From NCBI GenBank assembly GCA_914767885.1, contig CAJZBQ010000053.1, positions 1,586,501-1,650,500 on the forward strand: DNA of 64,000 nt. The letters are read 5' to 3'. The stretch is from Blepharisma stoltei (taxonomy: Eukaryota > Ciliophora > Heterotrichea > Heterotrichida > Blepharismidae). Below, piece by piece: positions 45,411-56,004 of the stretch. Made by a program: the position numbers and the translations under genes. The notes beneath the pieces are model-generated. The model was not told the origin of the DNA. It saw nothing but the letters and a program-made list of their open reading frames with translations, and ran no database searches. Within the stretch, counting starts at the first letter, position 1. Each line of letters opens with the position of its first letter.

Positions 45411-48400
45411 CTACAAGCTATAAGTTTTCGTATTTGGTAAAGTCAACTCTTAACTTAGAAATTAGAAGGCGTCTGCCGTTTTGATTACGCAGTCACCACG
45501 GATCCCCAATGCGGTATTCACCTGCTTTGCGCCGTCTTCGGTTCCACCTTGTTCGAATTGGGGCAATGGGTTCGCTGGCCCAAGAGAATCAGCTCGAACA
45601 CTGCCTTTCTTCTTCTTCTTCAGCTCCTGATGGGCCTGATATTCTGAAGTGAGATTTCGCCTGGACGTCTACTCCTCTCCTTGCGGCTTGAGTGTTGAGT
45701 GGGCGGGCTATGGACTTCTGCGGCTAGCTGCTTGAGTGAACGAAGTTGACCACACAGAAATTCCAAACAATGGAATTTCTGGTGACCTCTCGGCAAAAAG
45801 GAAAAATTCAAGTCCTGGGGCGTAACTCCCAGTTTCACGCTAGGCACTTGCCCGATTGGTCTAGGTATTCCCTGTAGACTTAGCTGGGCTTGCCCTTTCC
45901 AAACCTGAACCCCTCCTTCCCTTCGAGGTAAAACCTAATCCTGAATTTGGACTGAGGGCTAGGCTCTGTACAGTACCAGAATTGCTTACCTAGCATTGCT
46001 GTCCATTTCTGGGTTAGTAAAACCTTGCCGGATATAATTAAAATATATGCTCGGAAGCTGCATGGCCGGAAGGCCATGCTAGGTAGAGACGCCATATTTT
46101 AATTATGGTAAAGTCAACTCAATATTTTCATGACTTACGTTGTTTTGATTCTTATTAAAAAAAGTTCTTTTCCTAATAGCTAAGCGTTGCAATGAAAGTC
46201 TTCTATGAGGGCTCCCATCAAAAGCGAAATCACTTTCTGTATTCACTTCTGTATACTCTTCAGAAAAGCCTGAATAATTCTTACACATCATAATTTCTCT
46301 AACTCCCCCCCCCCCTCCGTGAGCGAACAAAACCATTAGAAAAATCGCCATTTTTTGACCAAAAACCCACCCTCCGTGAGTGAACAAAAATATTTTTAAT
46401 AGAAAAAATTTTAATAGAAAAAAATTTTGCTATATAAGTGATAATTAGTATAATGAAATCTAGAGCTAATTCTGTTTAATTTTAAACAAATTGCGTTTTA
46501 AAACACAAATTTTGCAAATTAAATTAGTATTTGCTTCCCAATTTTTGCAAATTAGGATTTTTTTTTAAATTTCGAAAAAAATATTTTTATAAAAATTTAT
46601 ATATATAAATTGTTTTTAAAAAAAAAAAATTAACCCCCCCTCCGTGAGTGAACAAAATTTTTTTGTTCGCTCACGGAGGGGGGGGGGGGGGAGTAAGCTT
46701 TTCATAATCCATCCCATCCTCTCCCCTTAATTTGAATTCTTCAATAATTTCATTAATTTCTTCATTGGAAGTAAAACATCCAGCTTTTTCTAGTGTAAAT
46801 TTCAAGTCCTCAACTTTTATTTTTCCATTACCAGTCTATATATAGTTTACAATATCAAAATGCTTAAAAATACTTCATACGCATTCGTCATCGATCAGCT
46901 GCTTCCTATCAACAGCTGCAATTAAAAATTGTGTATAGTTTAATCTGCCATTTCCTAACTTCCCCTATCCTTAATCTAACCAATGGCCTATTTGATAAAG
47001 GATGAGAGTTAAATTATTTTCTATTAATCTAAAAATTTTTATATTAAAAATATTCTATATAAAATATTTTTACACTAGCTACAAGAGATAGAGCTACAAT
47101 ATATCAGCAAATATGCCAAAAATAGTATTATAATTGTTGATGAGTGATTGAATGCAATATTTTTAAGATTCAGTATCATATGGAGATGGCTATATATGAG
47201 GCTTGATGGGCTGTTTTTGACCATAAAAATTATAGGACTTAATTTTTTCAACTTATAGAAATTGTTAATGAATATTCGATCAAGGATGGGAGAGTAAGTA
47301 ATCAATTTTTTCTATCAAATTCGAAATTTCGTCGCTCAAGATTTTATAGCCACATCTTCTCATAGCGTTAGCAATATCTTGAGCTGTTACAAATCCTACT
47401 TTGTTTACATCAATATCTTGAAAAGCCAATTTTAAATTCTCCGTATTTTCTTGTGAAATATTTCTAACAAAAATTGTCATTAATTCTTGCCATAGCTTAC
47501 TTGGCGCTTTAAACCTTTTTATTGATTTAAATATGTCTTGACTAATCAAAATCCCAGAGGGCTGATTTTTTATTTTAAATCATGGATGGCTCAAAGCTGC
47601 TTTGATAGAAATTCTTTTCTTTGGATCAACTGTAAGCATTCTCCTAATTAAATGTTTGGCTTCAGGTGAGATTGTTTTCCATTTTATGTCAGAGAAGCTG
47701 TAAATTCCTCTATTAATTCTTTCATGTAATTCCGATATATTTGCAGATTTAAATGGCTGCTTGCCTGATAATAAAAAATATAATATTACGCCTAGCGACC
47801 AAACATCGCATTCATCACCATAAATTCCTTTGAATATATCTGGGGCTTGATAATAAGGAGTTCCTACAAGTGAATACATCAAATCTTCTCCATACTTGAT
47901 AGACATCCCAAAATCGATCAGCCTGAGCTCTGCATGCTCATCATGACTCTCTAATAAAAAATTTTCAGGTTTTAAATCTCTATGACATATATACCGTGAG
48001 CACGGTTTTAGATTGACCTGAGAACCCCCCTCCCATCCCCCCTTGACCGTTTCAGCTTTATTAAAATCTACAAATTGAATTTGACTTGTCAAATCCTTAG
48101 TGAGGGACTTGCCATCTTGAATTAAAAATTTCGTTCAAACTGAAACCGTAGGGGGGGGGGGAGGAGAGTGGGAGTTTCAGGTCGAGCCATATCTGCTCTG
48201 AAGGTATATGCAAACTATGCAGATGGTTAACTGCGGCCAGCATTTTATGCATGATTTTTGCTATTTCCTCTTCACTTAAAGACCCTTTAGCCAGTAGGAA
48301 CTCTAGGATATCCCCGCCTGTGCACATTTCCATGACCAAGTGAATATATTTAGTATCTTCATAGGCTTCATATAGTTTAATTATATTAGGGTGGTCAACA

Positions 48401-48995
48401 AGCATCAGGATTTCAATTTCATTCCTTAAGCAAGAGATAAGTCTTACTACTCTGCCTTTACAAATTGATTTTATGGCGAAGATTTTTTCACATTCTTGAC
48501 TTCCGTTATGAATTTTTAAACGAGCTTCTCTAGCTCCCCCCCTCCGTGAGTGAACAAAAAAATTTTGTTCACTCACGAAGGGAGTTAATTTTTTTTTTCG
48601 AAATTTTAAAAAAATCCTAATTTGCAAAAATTGGGAAGTAAATATTCATTTAATTTGAATTAGCTCGAGATTTCATTATACTAATTATCACTTATATATC
48701 AATTTTTTTTCATAAAAAATTTTTTCTATTTAAAAAATTTTTGTTCACTCACGGAGGGTGGGGGTTTTGGGCAAAAAATAGCGATTTTTCTAATGGTTTT
48801 GTTTACTAACGGAGAGGGGGGAGTAACTGTACCGAATTGACCATACCCGACAACTTTAATAAACTCGTATTTATCTCTAATATCTAAATAGCTGTTACTT
48901 TCTGTGCGAGCACTTTTTGATAGACTAGAGCTGGCTATTATCCCAGCATTCATTGGAGCTCTCATGTTGTGTTCTTTTCGAAAACATATACCCAT
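45411..48995 (-). CDS. calcium-dependent protein kinase (CDPK-like), interrupted by five insertions
   Basis: After removal of four IESs, one retroposon and one 15-nt intron, 1,656 nt (551 residues) remain. MGICFRKE at the start suits myristoylation/palmitoylation. Kinase motifs in order are GYGQFGTV (Gly loop), FAIKSI (Lys), CHRDLKPEN (catalytic loop), IDFGMS (DFG), TPYYQAPD and DVWSLGVIL, so the kinase should be active. After a short junction region come EF-hand-like units: AFQDIDVNKVGFVTAQDI, LNGRLNYTQF-type and HFDITGNGKIKVEDL, the last split by the intron. The tail beyond is Ser/Arg-rich and ends NTKTYSL. Two IESs break the kinase core itself, after GTV and just before CHRD. The role is Ca2+-triggered phosphorylation, as in alveolate CDPKs. 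Confidence 0.85.
45435..46105 (-). mobile_element. retroposon-like insertion R5 with 15-bp target duplication
   Basis: TGGTAAAGTCAACTC is at 45435-45449 and 46106-46120. At 656 bases it is the longest of the set. On the minus strand it starts TAATTAAAATATGGCG, with a fold-back partner CATATATTTTAATTATA, then GTTTGGAAAGGGCAAGCCCAGC (45900-45880), a hairpin at 45780-45755 and a GC-rich 3' part. There is no clear ATAAG tail. Excision rejoins IELTLPNTKTYSL and the gene stop. Confidence 0.9.
46300..46693. mobile_element. IES, CTCCCC/GTGAGCGAACAAAA family, reverse orientation
   Basis: TAA is at both junctions. The same architecture as the copy at 1062 but inverted: the fold-back end is on the right (about 46633-46693). 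Excision joins EKL to REIMMCKNYSG. Confidence 0.9.
46836..46850 (-). other. 15-nt intron
   Basis: GTAAACTATATATAG (minus strand) carries TAG in frame; splicing gives HFDITGNGKIKVED, a proper EF-hand loop. Confidence 0.92.
46956..47294. mobile_element. IES, CATCCTTGATCGAA family
   Basis: TAA is at both junctions. The left end is CTTCCCCTATCCTTAATCTAACC and the right end inward is CTCTCCCATCCTTGATCGAATATT. Related to IESs 4070 and 61702. Excision gives EKIDYLGNGRLNYTQF. Confidence 0.85.
47988..48204. mobile_element. IES before the kinase catalytic loop
   Basis: TATA lies on both sides. Ends inward: TATACCGTGAGCACGG..GACCTGAGAACCCCCCTCCC and TATACCTTCAGAGCAG..GACCTGAAACTCCCACTCTCC, so similarity begins a little inside the ends. 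Inner CCCCCCTACGGTTTCAGTTTGAACGAA pairs with a GAAACGGTC segment. Excision gives HLHSLHICHRDLKPEN. Confidence 0.85.
48531..48823. mobile_element. IES, short CTCCCC/GTGAGTGAACAAAA copy
   Basis: The junction is TA (TAG left, TAA right). Fold-back left end and double-motif right end are as in the family, but the AT core is about 100 bases shorter. Excision gives GQFGTVREARLK, repairing the Gly loop of the kinase. Confidence 0.9.
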
Positions 48996-50186
48996 TAAGG
49001 GTTATATATTAAAATATAAATTAATATAAATTTCATTGAAACAATAAATTTTATTGAGATTACGGATGGGAATAATTTTGAAGATGCTCAAGCTTTGGAA
49101 AGGTCAGTGTGCTTATTCCGCTTGGAAAAGCTTGAATTTTTGAATTAAGCTTTAATGATTTCATATGATCAAATTAAAGACATTTTTTTTTAAAGATAAT
49201 ACAATAGGATCAGATAAAAGCCAAAAGAGTATGTTTATAGATTTTGGAAAAGAGAGTGAAATTTTATTCCAAAAAGATATCTTTAAATATCAGACTTTGG
49301 ATTTTTTTAGACATTGCTATAGACACAATTGCTCAGAATTAATAAATTAAAAAAATCCATATTCAGTTAGCTGCTAGATTGCTATACAGCAAATGCTTAC
49401 TTATAATGCATAAAGATTATAAGCAGGCGAGATCAATAACAATTTTTGCTTAATTATTCAGGTGCCTTATTAGACTATTTTAGCAAATAGATGGGATTCT
49501 GATTCTTAATTGTCCTAAAAATGCATATGCATCACTTGAAATTGATTTTCAGACTCTTGAGCTTCTTTCAAATTTTTTTTTCACTCCCTTAACTCAAAAA
49601 AAGTTGTTTTAAATAATCAAGAATTTTGAAATGAAAATCTTGGATTTAGAAAGACTCAGATTTCGCATTTTAATGTAGAATTTGCTAAGATCTTAGCTTT
49701 TGATTAGAAAATAATTAATTAAACTTGCATAAGTTAAAATGAGGCTTAAAGTGAAAGCTATTTTAAAATATAGGTATTAGATGATTTTCTGACAGTCCCA
49801 TTTTAGATTGCTAATTAATTACAAAAAATTACTAATTCTCTTGTATATTGGCTTATAATCTCTACTTAGTTAGTTTATGAAGCAAACACATAGAATAAAA
49901 ATCAATCATAATGTTTTTTTCAAAATCAATGAAATTGATTTTTAATTAGCATAAATAAGCAGTTTCAGAGTTTTTATTTATAAATTTAATATGATATATT
50001 TATACTTAAATTTATCAGAAAGTGAGCATTTTGAATTCAAATATTAAAAATATTTCTAATATAATTAATTAAATTTAAAATTTTTTAGATAATGCTGTAA
50101 ATATGGGTAACTATTTCAAATGGAAAAATACTTTACTATATACAATTTTTTAATTATCTAAAAACTTTAATAATTATAAGTTTAAC
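48996..50186. other. intergenic, AT-rich
   Basis: About 1.2 kb between the CDPK start and the end of the EF-hand-like gene. It is very AT-rich; a 61-codon frame at 49165-49350 has no family features. Nothing else was seen. Confidence 0.5.
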
Positions 50187-51695
50187 TTAAATGTCTTCAT
50201 ATTGCTTAATAACTGGCAATTCAAATTTCTTCTCCCTTATTATTTGCTCCCTACTCTCGATTGTATTCAAAAATCTTGATATAGCTAAATATGGGAATTC
50301 TGACTCTTGTTGATGAAACTTAGATAATGCAATATAGCCTAAGCATTTCAGAAACTCTTCATAAGTGACGCAATCTTCAAATATTTCTAATTAATGCCAT
50401 CATGGCATGCCTAGTAGCGACAGATGAACTCAGAATTTTTGCCAGAAAATAAAAAAGCTGGCGGAAAGGCTACGAGGTCGCAGGTGGCTTAATTCCGGGG
50501 TGGGTGCGGTCTGGGCTAACTGGGCCTCCCCTCGACCCACAGACGAGAAGACCGACGGCGCAATACCAATCGAGGACTTCTGGAGGAGCATTATGTTGCC
50601 TGCAAATGGCAGAGGTAGTTCCAGAAGGAGGCATCGGACGGTTCCCTCATACCCTGAGCACTACCAGGGGTTAAGAGAGTCCTTTGCTGAAGCATTTTGG
50701 TCCAAGCAGGTTCGGGTGAATCTCCCCGAAAGATGCTGACGTCACCATTTTTGATGACGTCATCAGAAAAAAGGGCGGCAGGTGGCTTTAGTGACTAGCG
50801 CCACACGAGCGTGAAGCTGAAGCTCGACTGGATCAGGGGCTGAAATAATCCCCGCTTTAACCCTCTCTAATCTAAAAATCTCAATCTCAAATATTTCTGG
50901 ATTTATTACGCTTCTAAAAATTCTGCTTGCTTCCCAGCATGACATGATCCCCGGAATTAGCTCTAAATCCATGCATAATCCCAAAAACTCTTTCAAGCAC
51001 AAAACTTTATATATTTTTTGTGAATAAACATTGAAAATTTCTTGAAGTAGCTTTTTATGGCTTTCAAAAAGATCTTTTGCCATTGGAAATTCAAGCTGCT
51101 CATCCCATAACTCATGATTTCTATCAATATTATCTTCTCTTTGTGCTGGAAAGCATAATTCAAGTCCTACAATTTCCAATGCTTCTGTTTCAGTGTGATC
51201 TTGATGAATAAAGTTCGAGAGCATTTTCATGACTTTTATGAATTTCCAAAAATTCAGCAACCCTCTTTGATTTACATAATGGTATACCACCTCTGCATCA
51301 GAAATGGCCAATTGAGAGCTTAATCCAATTTCATTGCAAAACAGCCTGAACTGTGTTAAATCTATATACCCACTTCTATCAAAATTAAAAACTGTTGCAT
51401 ACCTTGTAAACAAATTTCTCAGTTTATCTAGCTACCACTTACCATAGCATTCTTTCCCAATTTCTTTAATTAATTTTCTTGCTTTTATTGTTTCTTCAGT
51501 AAAATATGCTAAATTTGCTAAGCTTTCCTGCTCTTTTTTTGCTAATTCTTTCAATCTTTCCTTTTCCAATGCTTCTCTATATGCAGTTTCTAAGCTTGCT
51601 AACTCTGATCTTGCTTTAATCAGTTCTTCTTTTTTGGTTTTGATATAGTCTTTTTTCTCAACGTTGGCATGCTTAGCTATTTTAGTCCATTTCAT
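50187..51695 (-). CDS. coiled-coil/EF-hand-like protein, interrupted by a retroposon
   Basis: 327 residues after removing a 15-nt intron and insertion R6. The N-terminal about 85 residues are a charged coiled coil (KKEELIKARSELASLETAYREAL). Then comes one recognisable EF-hand, VFNFDRSGYIDLTQFRLF, and a second, weaker helical module. The C-terminal module (LCLKEFLGLCMDLELIPG.., NPEIFEDCVTYEEFLKCLGYIALS) parallels the C-terminus of the LRR gene at 41487-44695. It is probably a calcium-responsive structural protein; the exact family is unknown. Confidence 0.7.
50377..50886. mobile_element. retroposon-like insertion R6 with 12-bp (or longer) target duplication
   Basis: TCAAATATTTCT occurs at 50377-50388 and 50887-50898, both preceded by CAATC. 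The insert of about 500 bases is GC-rich (contrast is sharp with flanks), contains GATGACGTCATCA, two CAGGTGGCTT motifs and a 79-codon frame (50500-50739). It lacks the GGAAAGGG core, so it is a different family. Excision gives INPEIFEDCVTYEEF. Confidence 0.8.
51428..51442 (-). other. 15-nt intron
   Basis: GTAAGTGGTAGCTAG (minus strand) with TAG in frame; splicing gives GKECYDKLRNLFTRY. Confidence 0.92.
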
Positions 51696-51718
51696 TTTAA
51701 ATTTAATATTTTACCTAT

Positions 51719-54028
51719 CTACTCATTTAACTCAAAGAAATGCGTACAGCAAAACAGGATCATTTGGATAAGCGGCTCGTTTTCCAGCATCAAAATATGT
51801 GCAGCTCTTCCTATCATGGTGTCAATTGATTTTCCTTTTATTTTGAAATTTACATCTAATCGATATAACTTTTTGAGGGTAATTTTTGATAAAATATTGT
51901 TAGCCATTTCTATATAAAAGGCTCCTTTGCTTTGGTCATTTGCAGCCTTAGGACCCACTTCAATTCTTGCTGATTCAAATGGCGCATAAGAGTCTTGAAA
52001 AGAGCTTACCAATGCAATGTGCTTAAACCACTCTAGTCCAGGCTCAAGCGAGAGCTTATATATAAAAGAATCCCTTGGATTTTGTGCATCAGTCATTGAC
52101 AGCTGCATAAGGCATTGCGATTTTCTTCATTTTTTAAGAATTCAAAGTCCAGCATCTACGAGCTTAGAAGAGTTATACATATATCCAAGATGTGGAGAGG
52201 ACAAAGTCAAGAAAAACTGCATTTTTTCAGAAATTGACTCTAGATGAGGCAAAGCTGCACGAATGATAACTCCTCCTAAAGAATGGCCTATAAAGGACAC
52301 TTTATGGAGGCTTTTCCCAGGGCATCATTCTTCTATATAGCTCAGGACTTCTCGAGCTAGACGTTGTCCCATGTCAAATATGTCCCCTTCAGTTTCACCT
52401 TCGTTCATATGAGAGCACATTAATACACAGTCAGGCCTGAGCAATGCAATTTGGTTTCTTATTGTTCGGACATCAAAAGAGTTCCCTTGGAATCCATGGC
52501 ATAGCACTATTAAATGCAGCCCTTTTCTTTGGATTCTTGGGTCATTCATAGGGGTTATCCAAGTAGGATCCCATGGATCTTGCATGTCAGTCTGCTCATC
52601 TTCAGTGATCTTGGTATATATATCTTGAAATACAATTGGATGCCACTCAGGTGGAGGGAAAAAATTGGTTTTCATCACAGGGATCTGCTCTAAATTCTTG
52701 TAATATGGAGTTTTTCTTAGTGTTCTTGACAAAGCTCTGTGGCTTTCTCCTATTTTTTGGTCTGTTGTTAACGCAAACTCTTCAACCTTCTTGACTTCCC
52801 TAAAAATGCTTTCTCCCCATCTATCTTTAAGTTTCTGGTTAAACTGATATTGTAGCATTGCGCATATAGGCTTTGGAGAGGCCTTTATTAGATCAATAAA
52901 TTGTATACCAAGATAGTACATTTGCCCTGCGAATTCTTGGATTTCCATAAGAATTTTTTCAGCGACTGCTTCAGGATCCCGAGACTCTTCTCGTTCACTG
53001 AAAGGAAGTCTTCATAAAGAATTCATAGATGCGTTTGTACCTATAGTAGAATCCCCATCACTGTTTTCTTCCCTTTGTGATAAAGGGTTTGGGATCTTTG
53101 GGATTGAATTTTTAATTTTTGACGGGATATGAAAATTAATCCATTCTTCCATCAATTTTCTATTTTTTTCATGAGCCATGATTAATTGATTTATGTAAAT
53201 ATCATGGACTTGATCAATTAATTCTGGCGTGATCTCTGTAGCGTTTTTAAACATATACTGAGATAAAGTTTTTGGCAAATTAATTTCTACATCAGTTAAG
53301 ATTTCGCCTTTTCTCTTTAGGGCTTCTTCTTCTGGACTTAACAAAGGATTTGGCCTGAATCTGAAATCAATGAGCACTACATGAAATGCTGTATTTGCAA
53401 CACAGCAGTGATTTTCGTCAAACACAATAGGATAAAATGCATTAATTCCTTGCAGGGATCCAGTCACATTCAATTGAATTGTGCAAGCTGTGGTAAACTC
53501 TGGAGGGTTTCTAATGGTTGCTTTAATTTTGTCTTCATCTATTCTTCCTTCCAAGTCATAAAACATTAAATCCACTTCAAAAATCATATTAAGCTCTTGA
53601 TAATCTTTGGACAGCTCAATTTCAGTTCTAAATACTCCTATAGCTTTGTATAAAATAAAATTTAAAATAAATAGGTAATGGATTATTTCTTCTTAAAAAA
53701 TATACCAGTGGGTTTCAAAAATTATTGTATTAGTCAATGCAGGTATTTATATATCATTAATGTCAACTTCTTCATCACTATATTTGATCAGAAAGCAACG
53801 TGATCTGAAACTTGTGTCTTCTATCTGAGCTGGAAAAACTCTATAAAGGTCTTTCAGTACTGATGATTCTTCATATGTATGAAAATTGTATGGAGAGGCC
53901 GGCAGCTTGTAGCCGCGAGAGATGTGATATAAACGAAAGTTTAAATAATAAAGACCTTGCTGGTAAAGATCAATGTTGCGAAAACTTTCAAGCTGGACTA
54001 TGACTTCGATGATTGCTCTCAGTGACAT
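51719..54028 (-). CDS. FAM135-like lipase/hydrolase-domain protein, interrupted by one IES
   Basis: After removing IES 53639-53749 the gene codes for 732 residues. The N-terminal DUF3657-type region (IIEVIVQLESFRNIDLYQQG.., KYSDEEVDINDIGVF) aligns by pattern with FAM135 proteins. The C-terminal third is an alpha/beta hydrolase of the DUF676 type: LHLIVLCHGFQGNSFDV, then VSFIGHSLGGVII with the nucleophile Ser, and a conserved LSSPHLGYMY. TGA encodes Trp in YIEEWCPGK. The start is immediately before MSLRAIIEV. A lipid-ester hydrolase is inferred; the in vivo substrate is unknown. Confidence 0.85.
53639..53749. mobile_element. 111-base IES in the FAM135-like gene
   Basis: TA borders (within TATA) on both sides. 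Terminal similarity is weak (TATAGCTTTGTATAAAAT versus TATATAAATACCTGC). Excision gives DINDIGVFRTEIEL, aligned with the family. A join at the neighbouring TACTCC end would also keep frame but drop two residues. It is the shortest IES here. Confidence 0.75.
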
Positions 54029-54328
54029 TTATTAATAGGTTTTTTTGTATTTGAATTGAGAGAATTAAAAATTTTACGAAAACTGAATGGACGATTATAG
54101 ACACTTTTATTAGTTTAATCTTTAATTAAATTTTTAAAATAGCTTTTAGAATTAAATTTAAATGCTTATTTTATATGCTGCTGTTTCACTTTAAATTTAT
54201 ATGAATTTAACTTAAAAATGTATATACCTAGATAAAAGAAAATTTGCAAAAAACAAAATATTCGTACTTTGACCAGCTTTTATTCAGAATTTAGCATAAT
54301 AGAACTTATAACTCCTAGTTGAATAAAT

Positions 54329-55960
54329 ATGAAGGTCATCTTAATTTGCTGTCTTTTCTTATTTGCAGCGAGCCATGAAAGTGACTATCAGCATCTGCTT
54401 CATGGCATCTTACAAGGTGCAGAGCTCATCAGCCCATCATTTCAGTTAAATTGCAAAATATCAATTCCTCGCTTTCTCGAAGCCTACCAATTTGATGAAA
54501 CTTGGGAATCAATCATTTCTGATGCAATTTTATATTCAGAATACTGCAAGTTCACCTCAGCAAAAGAAACCTTGCTGCAATTTAAATCTTCGGACTCACT
54601 CATGACAAAGTCATTTTCCAAGCTCAGCGAGGCCATTGCAAGTGACAGAGTTGTCCCATCAAGCAATCTTAATCAATATGGTGTCTCAATCGGAGCTTTT
54701 CTTAAGCCTTATTTTGCCTTACCCCCCCCCCCCTCCGTGAGCGAACAAAAAAAATTTTGTTCACTCACGGAGGGGGGTTAATTTTTTTTTTTAAAAAAAA
54801 TTTATATATAAATTTTATAAAAAAATATTTTTTTCGAAATTTAAAAAAATCCTAATTTGCAAAAATTGGGAAGCAAATATTAATTTAATTTGCAAAATTT
54901 ATGTTTTTAAAACGCAATTTGTTTAAAATTAAACAGAATTAGCTCTAGATTTCATTATACTAATTATCAAAATTTTTTCCATTAAAATTTTTTCTATTAA
55001 AAAAAAATTTTTGTTCACTCACGGAGGGTGGGTTTTTGGTCAAAAAATGGCGATTTTTCTAATGGTTTTGTTCGCTCACGGAGGGGGGGGGGGGAGTTAG
55101 CATCTCCCACTGTCCTTGACTTCGAGTTCTCTGGAGATATTTCAGCTCTGACATCAGGAAAATATCCAACAGCGATTTTCCATGGTCTGGGAGACTGTTG
55201 CTACTACCCTGGGGATATTGAGTTCACTGATTACATTCGTAAAAACGTTGGAACTTATACACGATGTGTCGAAATTGGTGACGGGTCTGCTACCAGTTGG
55301 CTTGAAGCCTTCCAATCTCAAGCTAATGAAGGATGCGAAAAGATCAGAGCTGACCCAGAATTTGCCAATGGACTAAATGTGATTGGGCTATCTCAAGGAG
55401 GGTTAATAGCAAGATCTATTGCTGAAGAATGTGGAATGCCTGTGCATGTCCTCGTTACTATGGGCGGGCCACATATGGGAGTTGCAGCAATGCCGAACTG
55501 TTTTAATGGATTTTACTGCGACATTGTCAACGCTGCCATTGATAAAGACGTATATAGCAGCTTCTGCCAAAACCACCTCGGCCCTCCTGGCTACTTCAAA
55601 GATCCATATAGATACGACGCTTATCTTAAAAACAGCAACTTTTTAGCAACCCTTAACAATGAAAAATCACTCAACACCACCTATGTAACAGGGATGCAGA
55701 ATTTAGATAATTTAGTCCTTGTTAAATTTACAGAAGATACTATTGTAGACCCACCAGACAGCGAATGGTTCGGATACTTTGAAAATGATAGTCATCATCT
55801 TGTACCAATGAACCAAACTACTGATTTTCACCAAAATTTAATTGGCTTACAACAACTTTACGCTCAAGAAAAGATGCATTTTATCCCTATCCAAGGTAAC
55901 CATTTACAATTTACTGAAGCCGAGTTCACTCAGCTGGTGTTGCCTTATCTTTTACAATAA
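54329..55960 (+). CDS. palmitoyl-protein thioesterase (PPT1-like) with N-terminal extension, interrupted by one IES
   Basis: 417 residues after removal of 378 nt. A signal peptide (MKVILICCLFLFAASHE) is followed by about 110 residues not typical of PPT1. Then the thioesterase proper: PTAIFHGLGDCCYYPG (oxyanion region), VIGLSQGGLIARS (nucleophile Ser), TMGGPHMGVAAMPNC, KFTEDTIVDPPDSEWFGYF (Asp) and IQGNHLQFTE (His). All catalytic residues are present. The enzyme removes palmitate from proteins in lysosomes. The IES sits exactly between the extension and the enzyme domain. Confidence 0.9.
54719..55096. mobile_element. IES, CTCCCC/GTGAGCGAACAAAA family
   Basis: TTA is at both junctions. Highly similar to the copy at 1062 through the whole length, including the 60-base left fold-back. 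Poly-C and poly-G tracts at the ends differ in length between copies. Excision gives KPYFALASPTVLD. Confidence 0.92.
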
Positions 55961-56004
55961 TTTAATGGCAATAACCTTAAATTGGAAAAATAAATTAGCA
56001 TAAA

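Noticed and set aside
49165-49350. 61-codon frame on the plus strand
   Set aside because: Short, isolated in AT-rich DNA, with no intron or IES signals extending it and no recognisable motif.
50500-50739. 79-codon frame as a host gene
   Set aside because: It lies wholly inside insertion R6 and starts in the middle of a host exon.
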